Source: Collybia mongolica
Lineage: Eukaryota > Basidiomycota > Agaricomycetes > Agaricales > Clitocybaceae
DNA length: 64,000 bases
Direction of reading: 5' to 3'
NCBI GenBank assembly: GCA_013420905.1
Contig: JAAXNY010000011.1
Location: forward strand, 2,294,001 to 2,358,000
Position 1 is the stretch's first letter. Every line of letters starts with the position of its first letter. The notes below the pieces were generated by a model. It saw only the letters and a program-made list of their open reading frames with translations, searched no databases and was not told the origin of the DNA. Made by a program: the position numbers and the translations under genes. Positions 21,483-33,009 of this stretch are shown here, one piece after another.

Positions 21483-24400
21483 TGAATAAGTTGTTTAGAG
21501 CGCGCATATACTGTCAGAATGTAGCAAAGAATACACTTTGGCTTGAATCGCTCCTTGAGTCCGAAAAACTTAAGTGGGACATTCTATTAATCCAGGAACC
21601 CCCCTGGAAAGTCGTTAGACACACTGCGTTGCTCACGGCGAAGGAAGGCGCCCCGGTAATCGGGGGGCCGACCCACCCGGAGTGGACGTGCTTCTCCCCC
21701 CCGGGCATTGATGTAAATGCCCGACCGCGTGTCCTCACGTACGTGCACAACAGGCTCCGGCCCGCTAAGCCTGCGTTGAGACCAGACATTGTCTCTCATA
21801 GAGACATCATTGCAATTTCGCTAAAGGGCCCTGGTGGCCCGAAAACGATAGTCAACGTATACTCTGATGCCAAGGGAACCGCCATCAGACACATATCTGA
21901 TCACCGGGACAGATTCCGTGACGTGGGTTATATGGGTGGTGATTTTAACACATATCCCATGTAACAACGAACTCAGAGAATCAATCTTAGACCTTGTGTT
22001 TCTTGAAGACACAAGGACGTATCAAGCAGAAGTCCGTGTGGGGGAGGCGGGAGCCTCGGACCACAGGCCGCTTACCACAGTCCTCCCCATTAGACACGAA
22101 ATCATGGAGGGGAAGAAACGCATTAAGCCCAAATCAGAAGTGGAAAGTGATTTTCTCGAGATGATTGGGTTTAACCTAGACTCCATTGAGCTGCCGGAGG
22201 AACCGTCTGCTGAGGGAATAGACCATGTTACTGAATGGATAGCCACCATCTTCAAGACCGCGTGGGACAAGTTCACCGAGGCTGGGCGTGTAAGCGCCCG
22301 ATCAAAGCCTTGGTGGAATGCGACCTGCACAGAGGCGAAGGAGATGGCCATGTTCACTAATGAGCGTGATGACTGGAGGACCCTAAAGAGGGTCACCAGA
22401 CAAGCCAAGAGGGTCTTCTTTGATGAGCGCATTGAGGAAGTGTCTCACACCACTAAGAGGCCATGGGACCTCATGAACTGGGTAGGGCCTCGCAAGACAC
22501 CCGCTGCTGTTACGATCAACCATAACGGCAACCCTTGCAACACGAACGAGGAACTGTGGGACGCCATCCACAGTACGTTCAACTCCGCACACGACAGACC
22601 AACCAACATGGCTGAAATGGGCGACCAATGGAAGGCCCCCAAAACCAGGGGCTGGACTAAATTTAGCCTCAAGGAGATGAGGGATGCCCTTCAGGGCACC
22701 TCGAACAGTTCGGCCCCTGGGCCGGACAACATCACCTGGAGGCATTTGAAGCGGCTCCTTGTAGGACCCGAAGCCCAGGCTATCATAGTCTGGCTGGCGA
22801 ACGCATGCCTGTCATGCGGGCACTGGCCGGAACATTTCAAAGCCTCCCGCACTGTCATCATCCCAAAGCCAGGGAAAGCGACGTACGACACTCCTAAGTC
22901 TTACAGACCCATCGTGCTCCTAAACACGCTGGGCAAGCTTATTGAGAAAATGCTATCCACCTGCTTGCAGTTTGAGGCCCAAGCGGCGGGAGTCCTGCAC
23001 CCGAATCAATTCGGTGGTGTCCGCCAAAACTCCACCGAAGATGCTGGAGTACTTCTTACCCACATTGTCCGCGAAGGATGGACAAGGGGGGTTAAGACAA
23101 GCGTGGTTGCATTTGACCTTGCCCAATACTTCCCCTCAATCAACCACGAGGTGATGATCAACATCTTAGAAGGCCAGGGGTTCGCGCCCGAAATAGTCGC
23201 GTTCTTCCGGTCGTACCTGGTGGGTCACAAGACCAGATATGTTTGGGGGGACGATGAATCCCCCCCATTCGATTCGAGCGTAGGACTAGGACAGGGCTCC
23301 GCCCTATCCCCAATCCTGTCGGCCCTCGTACTAGCCATTCTCATGAAAGAGTTCTATAGACGGAACGAGAATGAATCGGACCTCATCTCCTACGTCGATG
23401 ACGGGACCATCATATCCCAATCGAAGACGTGGGAAAGCAACAATGCTATGCTCAAGAGAGCGTACAACATCATCTTCCTCATGACGAGAGCCATGGGCCT
23501 GATCCTCGAACATGCGAAGTCCGAGGGCTTCCATTTCAGCCTTCTGAAGTCGGATGATAATCCGACCATAGATCTCGGCCACGCCCCCTATACAGGGGCC
23601 ACACCTCTGAAACCGGGCATCCTTTGGAGATACCTAGGCTTCTACTTTGACCGCGCGCTCTCGTTCAAGAAGCACGTGGAGATGTACGCGAACAAGGCCC
23701 TGACCTCAAGCAGGGCCCTGTTAGCGCTTGGAAACTCGGCACGGGGCTTAAGACCCGTGCACAAAAGAACTCTGTATCAGGCTTGTGTACTTCCAATTGC
23801 GACGTACGGAAGCCGGCTATGGAATGTTGATGGGGCCCGCATCAAGGGGCACCTCGAAGCACTCCGCAAGATGCAACGAAAGGCTGCACTTTGGATCACA
23901 GGCAACTTCAGGACCACCCCGAAAGGGGCCCTGGAGACCCTTGCAGGCCTCCCGCCCATCCACTTGCATATCCGTAAGTTGGTGGAGAGGAGCCACTACC
24001 GTGTCCGGACCTTGGCCAAGAGCCACGCAGTCAGGAACTTAATTGACGGACAGGCACACCTGTCAGTCAGTCGCATGTCCGATGCCAAAAGGCGCAGGAT
24101 CAAATCCGGGATAATGGATTCATTTGCCCGATTAAAGGAATGCAGCGATGATGCGTCCCCAGTGTTCCCCCTCGCGCAACCGGGCAGTCGATTACTTGAC
24201 TGGGCGGCCGAGAGGGTGGAGATCAGACCCTCCCCTCCACCCGAAGAAGAGAAGGAGAAGAGGAAGATGGCTTTTGCTGATTTCGGGAAAGTTCTCACCC
24301 ACTGAATCAACAAAGCTAAGCTCGACCCAAAGCGAATCGCGATCATATGCGACGGGTCCGTCCCGCGGTCCGAGGACCTCCAAGCTACCTCAGCCTGGAG

Positions 24401-25208
24401 AGTCTGGTTGGATGGTACACTGTATAGCGGCCTTGCCCCCTGTGGGAATGTCACTTCGGACGATGCTGAGGCCTGCGCCATCTCGAAAGGGGTGGACGAG
24501 GCCTTCGGCATCCCTAACTTAGACATCCGGAAAATTGATGTCTTCTCGGACTCCGTGAATGCAATCAATCTGGTCATTGACCCGACGCATCACACGGCAC
24601 ACAAATGGGCCGCCAACGTGTCGGCCAAACTCGCTTACTGGCTAACGGTGAAACCGGACACCAGTATTACTCTGCACCACACGCCAAAGGCATGCAGGGT
24701 GTGCGAACATATACTTGCCCATGAAGCGGCCTCCACTGCAGAGGTCCCACATGGAGAAGTAAAACACACATCCCTTGCTAAGGCGAGGGCAGACGCGGTC
24801 CTACGTATGACGGACGCTTGGAGCGAATTGGCCAAGCAGAAGTCTTACATTGGGGCCCACTTCCTGCCGCTCCACGAAGGGAGTAAGCAACTATTGCCAA
24901 GCCACCTGAAAGGGGGGACTTGGATCGGAAAGGTGTCCACCAGCACCAGTGATACCGTCAGGCTGGCGCGGGCCCTAACGGGCCACGCACCGATTGGCGC
25001 GTACAGACAGAGGTTCCTTAAGGAGAAGGAGACCTATGACTGCGACTGCGGCCTCGGAAAGGAGACCGTAGAACATGTATTCCGGTACTGTCTGCTTTAC
25101 CAGCGGAAAACCCGGCCCGGGAGAGAGCTGACTCTTGTATGGGTCAGCAATTTCCTCCACGACAACCCGGCGGCCTTTGGGGTTTTCCGGGAACCCCGTT
25201 TAGAGTAG
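21482..25208 (+). pseudogene. LINE-1 ORF2 (endonuclease, reverse transcriptase, RNase H), broken
   Basis: The start overlaps the ORF1 stop. The endonuclease begins well (YCQNVAKNTLWLESLLES, LLIQEPPW, VNVYSDA) and reaches GGDFNTY at about 21955. There the frame stops and resumes in another frame at CNNELRESILDLVFLED, which is later endonuclease sequence; the intervening ~30-40 residues are gone. The RT (about 22700-23600) is intact in its frame, with KASRTVIIPKPGKATYDTPK, DLAQYFPSINHE, GLGQGSALSPILSAL and the catalytic SYVDDG. An in-frame TGA (24303-24305) separates RT from RNase H, which shows the acidic residues in ICDGS, DDAEA and FSDS. The C-terminus has CDCGLGKETVEHVFRYC. Two separate lesions show that the copy no longer makes a full ORF2 protein. 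Confidence 0.88.
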
Positions 25209-25669
25209 GGTGGGTGTACCGGGAGGTAAGTAGGTACTTGCTGAGGGGTAGCCGCGACACCGAGGCATCAGTCTCGGGCTTCGGCCCGGGATGAGTGGTC
25301 ATGCATGGCCTCGGCCTCTCCGGACTAAGTCGATCTCCTCTTGAGGAGGTCTCCAGGGGATGAACCCCCCCGGGGAACCTGTCGGCAGGGGTGGCCGCAC
25401 TTAAGCTTATTTACCAAGCGGATTGAGAGGCGCGGGGGGCGTGCCCCCCTGCTACGACGCCTGCTCTCGTTTCCCGAAAGGGACTACTTTACGGCCCCTC
25501 ACAAGGGGGCTCACTCAGGGAGCGCTTCCAAACGGGAACGGGCGGGGCAATCCAGACCTGCCTCATATGACGGCCTATAATGGACATATCTCGACTCGGC
25601 TTGATACGATTACGGTTACACGTGACCGCTTCTGTACTTTTGTATTGCGGTATATAAAAACGTTGAAGG

Positions 25670-25670
<1 letters not shown>
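25209..25670 (+). other. LINE-1 structured 3' UTR
   Basis: A GC-rich stretch with several perfect short inverted repeats, including ggggggcgtgcccccc (about 25434-25449) and ctcctcttgaggag (about 25335-25348), followed by the poly(A). LINE reverse transcriptases often recognise a 3' RNA structure, so this may be the template recognition region. Confidence 0.55.
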
Positions 25671-25705
<35 letters not shown>

Positions 25706-25715
25706 GCACACCATT
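25671..25715 (+). repeat. LINE-1 poly(A) tail and right target-site duplication
   Basis: About 30 As run directly into the right copy of the duplication (25701-25715). Confidence 0.88.
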
Positions 25716-26210
25716 TGCCGCAATTTGACACACCCTAAAAACATCTACTCGGAAGTGGGTTAGTTTTATATATTACCTTTTTGAGGCCACTAGGGGTCTT
25801 CTCTCCACCTTTCTGATTTCTATGATACCACCAAAATACCACCTTATCATCTAGTCGCCGTGGCGGTTCGATTTGGACATCAAATATCAATGTTTGACGA
25901 GCACCAAACCGCCCTTTCAGGAATGATAGGATTGAAGGCGGCTCTTCATTAATTCACTCAATGACCTGAATCATTCCTTGATTATATCCCGATCTCGTCA
26001 AGGGCTACTGGGAATTTAGGGAACAGCCCAAGTTTCTCGTTCATCCCAAGGCGGTTGACAGCACGGCCTGGGGTGTGCGGGAAAGGGCTACCGGGAGCGG
26101 ATGCGGAGTGCCTCCTGTTAGAGTTCTTAAGTTCGGGTCATGTGCACACCCCCGATATAAACGCGCTGGTCGCGCGCCGACATCAGCACCATTTACGTCC
26201 TCACGTCTAC
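25716..26210. promoter_or_regulatory. Upstream region of the peroxiredoxin gene
   Basis: No gene seen. A TATA-like gatataaac at about 26153 lies roughly 60 bp before the proposed start at 26211. Confidence 0.4.
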
Positions 26211-26838
26211 ATGGATCCCTGTCAGTGAATTATGTCTTTCCCGCCTGTGTCCACTGATAACGATTACAGCCTCTTATCCGACATCCACCTTGCCTGCGGG
26301 GCTCCCCGTCCCCGTCGACGACGGCGCATGTGCGCATCTCGAAAACATCGCGATCCCGTCCGTCACGCTCCGGTCGACATCTGGCAGCACAGTTGACGTA
26401 TCGGAGCTGAAAGGCCTGACCATCATTTTCTGCTATCCACGTACCGGCGCACCGAACGAGGTCGTGCCCAGAGAGTGGGATCTCATTCCCGGAGCGCGCG
26501 GATGCACACCTCAAGCATGTTCCTTCCGCGACGCGTACAAGGAACTCGTCGCTTTGGGCGTTGAGCAGATCTTTGGGCTGTCGGTGCAGAGTGGGTCGTA
26601 TCATGATGAGGTCAAAGGGCGGCTGCATCTGCCATACGACTTGCTCTCGGATGACAAACTAGCATTTGCGAAGTCTTTGAACCTGCCGACATTCGAGTGG
26701 GAGGGGCGTAAACTTATCAAAAGGGTCACTTTTGTTATCAGGGACGGCAAAATCGTGAAAGTGTGGTATCCTGTTTTTCCCTCAGATAAAAGCGCGGCAC
26801 AAGTGATCGATTGGTTGAAAGTCGAAAGAAATGGCTAG
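26211..26838 (+). CDS. PrxQ/BCP-type peroxiredoxin
   Basis: A redoxin-fold protein of 192 residues with IIFCYPRTGAP, then GARGCTPQACSFRD, where the Cys of GCTPQ is the peroxidatic Cys and the second Cys five residues on (QAC) is placed like the PrxQ resolving Cys. Later landmarks are LPYDLLSDDKLAFAKSLNLP and IRDGKIVKVWYPVFPSDKS. These enzymes reduce hydrogen peroxide and alkyl hydroperoxides using thioredoxin. The start needs splicing: a 10-nt first exon (26211-26220, ATGGATCCCT), an intron 26221-26269 and exon 2 from 26270 give MDPSSYPTSTLPAGLPVPVD. Without it the main frame has no upstream ATG and is closed by a stop. The donor GTCAGT is weak, so the exact first exon is the least certain part. 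Confidence 0.82.
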
Positions 26839-27444
26839 GGGAGTCACATCACTCACGCAAGCATACCCGTTGTTATTAATGACAATGTTATAATGAACAC
26901 AGTAAGAACACAAGTTTTAGGACGATACCAAGGCCACAGCCGCCCGTCACCGACTTCCGGAGAGTGTATTGGAAATATTTAAGTGTTCGTCATGAGCGCA
27001 ACCATTTCGTCGGGCACATACGTCTACGGATGGAGAAGGACCCAACCTCGGAGCAGCAAGGACAACACCAAGTGGGGCTCGATCCATCCTCGCCAGGGAT
27101 GGCGAATTCCGTCCTTCGTGAGGATGCCAAAACAAAAACGAATGCTGTCGAAGATCGCGGAAAGGCAAAGACATTCCCGAATATTATCTCGTTTTCTTGG
27201 TGCGGAATACTCTGAGATTTCCCTGGGCTCCGCCATCTTATAACCAAATTCTAGGATGTCGTACTAGGCGCATGTGTAATGAAGCGCCCATGGGACATCC
27301 TAACTGTAAACACATATAAATACTGAGTGTTCCACAGCACTAGCAGCACGTTTCTCAGCTCGAGCCCTCCCCGTCTGCCCTAGACCGCATCCAACCCCTG
27401 TGATTTTCATTTTGGTTAAAGCAATTCATCTTTGGTTCATCTTC
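26839..27444. promoter_or_regulatory. Upstream region of the CHAT gene
   Basis: No supported gene. A TATA-like catataaatactg at about 27313-27325 lies about 120 bp upstream of the CHAT start and is followed by a pyrimidine-rich stretch. Confidence 0.45.
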
Positions 27445-30400
27445 ATGTCGCCTACGATCGCGGTACGTTCATGCAGAATCATCGTTTTACTTTGCTGATC
27501 TACAGCTCGACGTATAGTCTGATCCTGAGGTTGTGCGTATGATACCATTAGTCGATGAACTATTGACGAGAATTCACTATAGGCACTCGAGCATCACGAT
27601 GAACAATCTTGCGGTCTCCTCGAACTAGCGAAGTCCATTTTTTTCGAGTGTAAAGAGAACAGACCACTTTCCACACTCCATACAGCCATATTTCTCTCCG
27701 ATCAAGTTCTTAATCAACGACTCTCTCCCCACCCCCTTCGATTAACTTATCTTGAGCAGTACATTAGAGCGCGGTTGACAAGGTTCACCCAGACAGGCTG
27801 GATGGAAGACTTCGATAAAGTACTCGAGCTTTTCGCTGAAGTCTTACAGCTGAGGCAGGTCGCTGTACGCCATATTTGGAAATTTCGTATTGCCTTCGGT
27901 GCTGACTTGTTATAGACAGAGGGTGACGTTCCCGGCGAAACCGCCGATGTCTATGGGACCCAGCACCTGGCTGTTGAATGTTTAGAAGAATTTCATCAGG
28001 CAGTTCATGGCCCAAGTCTCGACACTGCGATTCATCTATATCACGAATCGCTCTCTTCGCAACCTGAAACCCACTCAACAAGATTCTCAGCTATGTGCGG
28101 CCTCGCTGCTGCCCTCACGATGCGTTTCCTCTTATCCGGTCGACTTGAGGATCTTGACCAGGCGAATTCATTGTACACTGTTGCAGCACAACTCCCGTCA
28201 TTTGCAGATCATGATCACAAGCGACTCCATTGCTTGACCGCACTGTGCGCTGGTCTCATGATAAAAATTTTCAACAGCAATGATCTCGCTGATTTCCGTA
28301 CAGCAATAGTAGATATGTTCGAGGCAGACCCAGGCTACGATATTGGTGGCCGAGGCGCAGTTCTGTTGTCCACATATGTCGGACAATCCGGAAATATAGA
28401 CGATCTCAACGCTGCCATGTCTCTTTTGTGCTCCGCGTTATCTCTGCGGCCACCAGGCCATCCTCGAAGGCGCAGCACCCTTATTAACCTTGGTGCTGCA
28501 CTGTATACCCGATTCAAAGAATCAGGAAACCGCGATGATTTGGATGAAGCTATTGCACGATATCGAGAAGTACAGAAGATAACACCCGTTGGTCACCCTT
28601 TCGAATTCGAAATATCCAACAATCTTGGCACCGCACTATACAAGCGTTTCGAACAGGCAAGGGATCCACATGATCTGGAGGACACAATCACATGCTACCG
28701 CAACGCATCAGACCTCAAATCAGGTTTCGATGTAACTGCGCTAGGAAATCTTGGTAATGCGCTTGTTGAGCAGGGCGAGCTTCGTGATGTTACAGAAGCT
28801 GTTTCTCTTCACCGAGCTGCGTTAGATTTAACATCCACATTACATCCTATGCGACACTCCATGCTCTGTAACCTTGGGTCTAGTCTTGTTAAACAATATC
28901 CACTTTGTGGTCGTTTGCAAGACTTAGACGAAGCCATCGAGATTTTGCGGGAGGCATCGGACCTGACACCTGGCAGCCACCCTGCTAGGCACCTTGCATT
29001 GAGTTATCTCGCTTTTGCCCTTCATACCCGTCACATTGCGGCTGAGGAGACCAACATCGAAGACCTGAGGGAGGCGATCAAACTGAACCAAAAAGTGGTT
29101 GCCTCTCTTCCCGCCAACCATCCCGAGTTGTTCCTTTCTCGAAACCTAGCGCTGGACCTCATAGCGTTGCATTCTGCAACTAATGACTCTGCAGCTATGG
29201 ATGATGCCATGGATGCATTTCGTGTCGCAGCAACCAGCGATATATCATCAGTACTTGAACAATTTCAGACTGCTAAGGTGTGGGCAGGACATGCAGACGG
29301 CCGCCATCCTTCGGCTTTAGAAGCATATAATCAAGCAATCAGTTTATTGCCTCATATAGTGGCTCTTGACACGCATCTGGAAGCCCGTCAGACATTGCTA
29401 TCGCGATCCAAGGGCCTAGCTAGTGCTGCTGCCAGTTGTGCAATTCGTGAGGGGAAATTAGAGAAAGCAGTTGAATTCCTCGAGACTGGGAGAGCAGTAT
29501 TTTGGTCTCAAGCACTCCAGCTTCGCACTCCTTTGGATGATCTCGAGCTCAAAGCGCCGGCACTTGCTGAGAAATTGCGCAGGATCTCGATTGAACTAGA
29601 GAAAGGTTCTTTTCGAGCGTCGTCCGGTTATGGTGCTCCACCGCAGGTGACTATGGCGGAAGAGGATGCAACTCGTTTACGCCACCATAAGAATGACTGG
29701 AATGATACTGTGCGTGAAGTGAGAAAGCTAGATGGCTTTGAGCACTTTCTGCAGCCCATCCCCTTCGTAGCATTAAAACAGGCTGCTGCCTTAGGGCCGG
29801 TTGTCATGTTAACGACCAGTGAGATTGGTTGTGATGCCTTGATCGTGACTACGGAGGGTGTCCAACACGTTCCTGTTGGGCTCTTTACTTCTGAGGATGC
29901 TGAAATACTCGTTCATCTGTTGCAAACAGCTTTGTCAACATATCAACCTGCTTTGTCCACTGCTCTTCAAGAATACCTGAATGGTTTAAAATTGCGATCC
30001 GATGACCGCCACGGAAAGCCCTCTGCCCCTGCCGTTGGACTCTCTTCCGATGACTGTCTCCGGTTGATCCTGGAGCGACTGTGGAATTTAATTGTTCTTC
30101 CAGTTGTCACCGCTTTGAAACTACAGGTTAGTGGATACTAATTCCCTATTCCTGATCTCATCATATCTAATGCTATGGTCTTTTCGTCAGAAGTCCGAAT
30201 GTCCTCGACGCCTCTGGTGGTGTCCAACTGGACCCTTGTCACATCTTCCAATTCATGCTGCAGGGGATTACAATACCAAAGAAAATGAGTGTCTATTCGA
30301 CTATGCTGTGTCCTCTTATACATCCACCCTGAACAGTCTTCTCATCCAACTACCTCAGAACCTCTCCCCTCTTAAGATGCTAGTTGTCATTGAACCCGAA

Positions 30401-31035
30401 ACTCCAGGTGCCTTCAGCTTGCCAAATACCACAGTTGAGCTCCAGAAGATCAAATCACACATTCCAGAGGAGTGTCTGATTGAATTAGGAGCCGTAGACT
30501 CTCCCAGCTCTATTAACAAGGTGTTGTCCCATCTTTCTGAAGTCTCCATGGTGCATTTTGCATGTCATGGAACACAGAATCATGATAACCCACTTGATAG
30601 CGCCCTCCTTTTGACAGATGGCCCAATGAAAATATCTCAAATCATGAAGGCACCATTGGTAAATGCATCACTGGCTTTTCTTAGTGCTTGTGAGACAGCA
30701 ATTGGAAGTAAAAATGTTCCAGATGAGTCAATCCATATTGCGGCTGCAATGCTATTTGCAGGATTTCATGGAGTAGTGGGGACATTGTGGTACGTAAAGT
30801 GTCCGTAATTTATCCAACAATGGTGTTTAAGTTCTCTGTTTACAGGTCCATTGCTGACAAAGATGCACCCTTTGTCGCAGACAGCTACTATCAACATCTT
30901 TTCAATGCCGGATCTGGATCACATCCTGACCCTCACAACGCCGCATGGGCACTACATCTTGCTGTCAGGAAGTTGCAGCAGCTTCCTGGATGTAGCCTCC
31001 AGCGCTGGGTTCCATTTATACACATTGGTATTTAG
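27445..31035 (+). CDS. TPR-CHAT protein (caspase-like protease domain)
   Basis: Six exons (27445-27462, 27518-27532, 27583-27858, 27916-30126, 30191-30789, 30846-31035) give 1102 residues. After two tiny exons comes a helical region, then TPR-like repeats (about 250-620), recognisable by the recurring GHPxRxxxLxNLGxALxxRF and DLDEAI patterns. The C-terminal ~250 residues form a CHAT domain with the dyad in VHFACHGTQNHDNPL (His about 965) and AFLSACETA (Cys about 1007), ending WVPFIHIGI. CHAT proteases are caspase relatives; some bacterial TPR-CHAT proteins are cleavage effectors of immune systems, and fungi carry large families. Both catalytic residues are present, so it may be active. Its substrate is unknown. 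An alternative 35-nt intron after FIHI would extend the C-terminus to about 31357, but the unspliced end looks more natural. Confidence 0.88.
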
Positions 31036-33009
31036 TTTACTTCCAATCACCTCATGTATGAGTAGCTGCTACCAGCTATGCAGAGTCTGTCTCTGTTTCA
31101 CAATCAAAATCAGATTCTGTCTCTCTTGTTGCTCACACCCACCTAGAGACTTCCCCAAGCTCTGCCACCTTAGAGCGAAATTTTCAGGATGTGTTAGGTC
31201 ATCCTGAGGAGGGATCGCATTCATTTCTCCTTGACGATAACAAATCTGCGGAGCTCAACAAGGCGATCAGATTTGTATTTGGGCTTATCAGTCGAAACAA
31301 ACTGGGAAATCATCTACACCAGTACCGTAGGTTGTCCTTAGACTATCGGCCCGGTTGACCCTATGGAAAGTTATCCAGTTGTATAGCATCTGATACGCTA
31401 CAGTATGGAGATGGGGCCTGTTGATGGAAAGTAATAAACCGTACTCAGACTTCCGAGAGAAAGTAGTACTTACAGCACGATCTGCCTTTTATTATCATGG
31501 GAGGAAGTTCCGCAAAGTATCAGGGTATATTGGGACTCAGTCCTTATGCACGGCCTGAATAAATGCGGCCAAGGCTCGAAAAAAATCCTACTCCCATGTA
31601 CATAGTACCAAGGTGTACGGGGGTCAATTCAAAATGGAGGGGTTTGGGCGGCTCAGCCGTCCAGATCCTAACCAGAGTTAAGCTGTGCAGATGACGCAGT
31701 GAACACTTATTCTCAGGTCCCGCTCGTGCAATTCCCCATGGGTCATATAGTACTGGCATTCAACTGGACCTTGACAACACGAGCCAGTTCAGTGGTCGTT
31801 ACGTTCTGACAACCTAGATCATAGTACCTTGTCCTCCCACAGTGTAATTGTAGCGGAGACGAAGATGGTGGGTGGCAAACATGTACATCTCGATGTCCAT
31901 TTTTGGATTTGTCACGGACGACCCTACACCCACTTACGCCCATTCAACAACTCTATTGGCCAATTATTCAGATTCCTGATACATCGTTCACTGCCTCTCA
32001 CTGCCAAACCACATCATACGTTAAATCCCAATCGTCGATATTGTACTAGGCACGCTTGACCAGGCGCGAGGCGAAGCACAGAGTTCGTTATGTTTGTGTA
32101 ACAAAACTTGGCATTTGGCCCCAAATGCATTGAGTGAAGGATTTATACTGTCCTGTACGAGTATGCTCGGCTCCATAGAGAGTTGGCAATTACCCAGGTG
32201 ACAAACTCTCGAGTTTTGTTTGCTCAGATAAGCGCTTTTTTCTAGTGGTTGGCAAAGCAGCTGGCCGGGATTTATGTGGTAAGTAGCTACAATGCTTGCT
32301 CCCCCTCCTTTCCCTCACCACTCTTACTTCACAGCAACAACGCAAGGTTTGAGTACACGAATATACTCAATATGCTGTTAGGCGTGGGTCGCTTTAATCT
32401 CGTGGTGACAAGTTTGAGTGCAGGGACACGTCAATGGCGAAAAGCTTTTTCAGTGAATCCGTGCAGCTTTGACGGACTACTGAGGTGCTAATCTAGAATG
32501 TGAGTCTCCATGAGCTGGCTGTTCCTCCTTTGAACGTTGATAATTGCTGTGATCACTTCTTTGGACCAACTCCTCTCACCACTCCTCATAGGGTCTCCTG
32601 GCACGTACCTCTGTTGATAGTGTTTGTGAATATCTGGTTAGATGTTATTCTCACAGCTTCATTAGTTCACCCGTTCCCACCGGTTAGATGTTGGAACAAG
32701 CGTCATACCCTTTTCTACAACTCTAGGGAGGCGACGTAGCACCTGGCACAGTGATGTGTAGTCGTGGACAAGACCCCAGCCCGTGTATATGAGTCTAGGG
32801 CAAGAGACGCCCAAACGAAGACGCCCATTTGACAGAACCTACCGAAGCGTGTATTCATGACTATCATTATGACACGATAATAATGCGAACGGGCTCGCTT
32901 TGCCAAACCAGATACAAGCTCTCCAATCTTCTATAAGAAGGGTTCGAAGAGCCTCTGGTTTACCAACCTCACCCCGACAATTTCATTTCAACAACTTGAC
33001 TCGCCTCCC
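31036..33009. other. Intergenic stretch downstream of the CHAT gene
   Basis: Nearly 2 kb without a supported gene. An open stretch immediately after the CHAT stop (to about 31357) may be 3' UTR or an alternatively spliced tail. I see no repeat boundaries or RNA genes in the rest. Confidence 0.4.

Larger units (their letters stand above)
19257..25700 (+). mobile_element. LINE-1: Tad-like non-LTR retrotransposon, full length but disabled
   Basis: The element is bounded by a 15-bp direct repeat and ends in an A run (about 25671-25703). It has a short 5' UTR, ORF1 (19362-21482), ORF2 from 21482 with endonuclease, reverse transcriptase and RNase H parts, a C-terminal CCHC-like motif and a GC-rich 3' UTR. 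RNase H downstream of RT and zinc knuckles in ORF1 fit fungal Tad-like LINEs. A perfect duplication suggests a fairly recent insertion. The copy cannot be autonomous because ORF2 is broken twice: by a deletion with frame change near 21955 and by a TGA at 24303-24305. I have not established the clade by phylogeny. Confidence 0.92.

Noticed and set aside
26947..27247. Overlapping open frames on both strands upstream of the CHAT gene
   Set aside because: They overlap one another in several frames, have no recognisable domain and lie where the CHAT promoter is expected.
31036..31357. Alternative C-terminal extension of the CHAT protein by a 35-nt intron
   Set aside because: The intron would be shorter than any other in the window, and the unspliced end WVPFIHIGI looks like a natural CHAT C-terminus.
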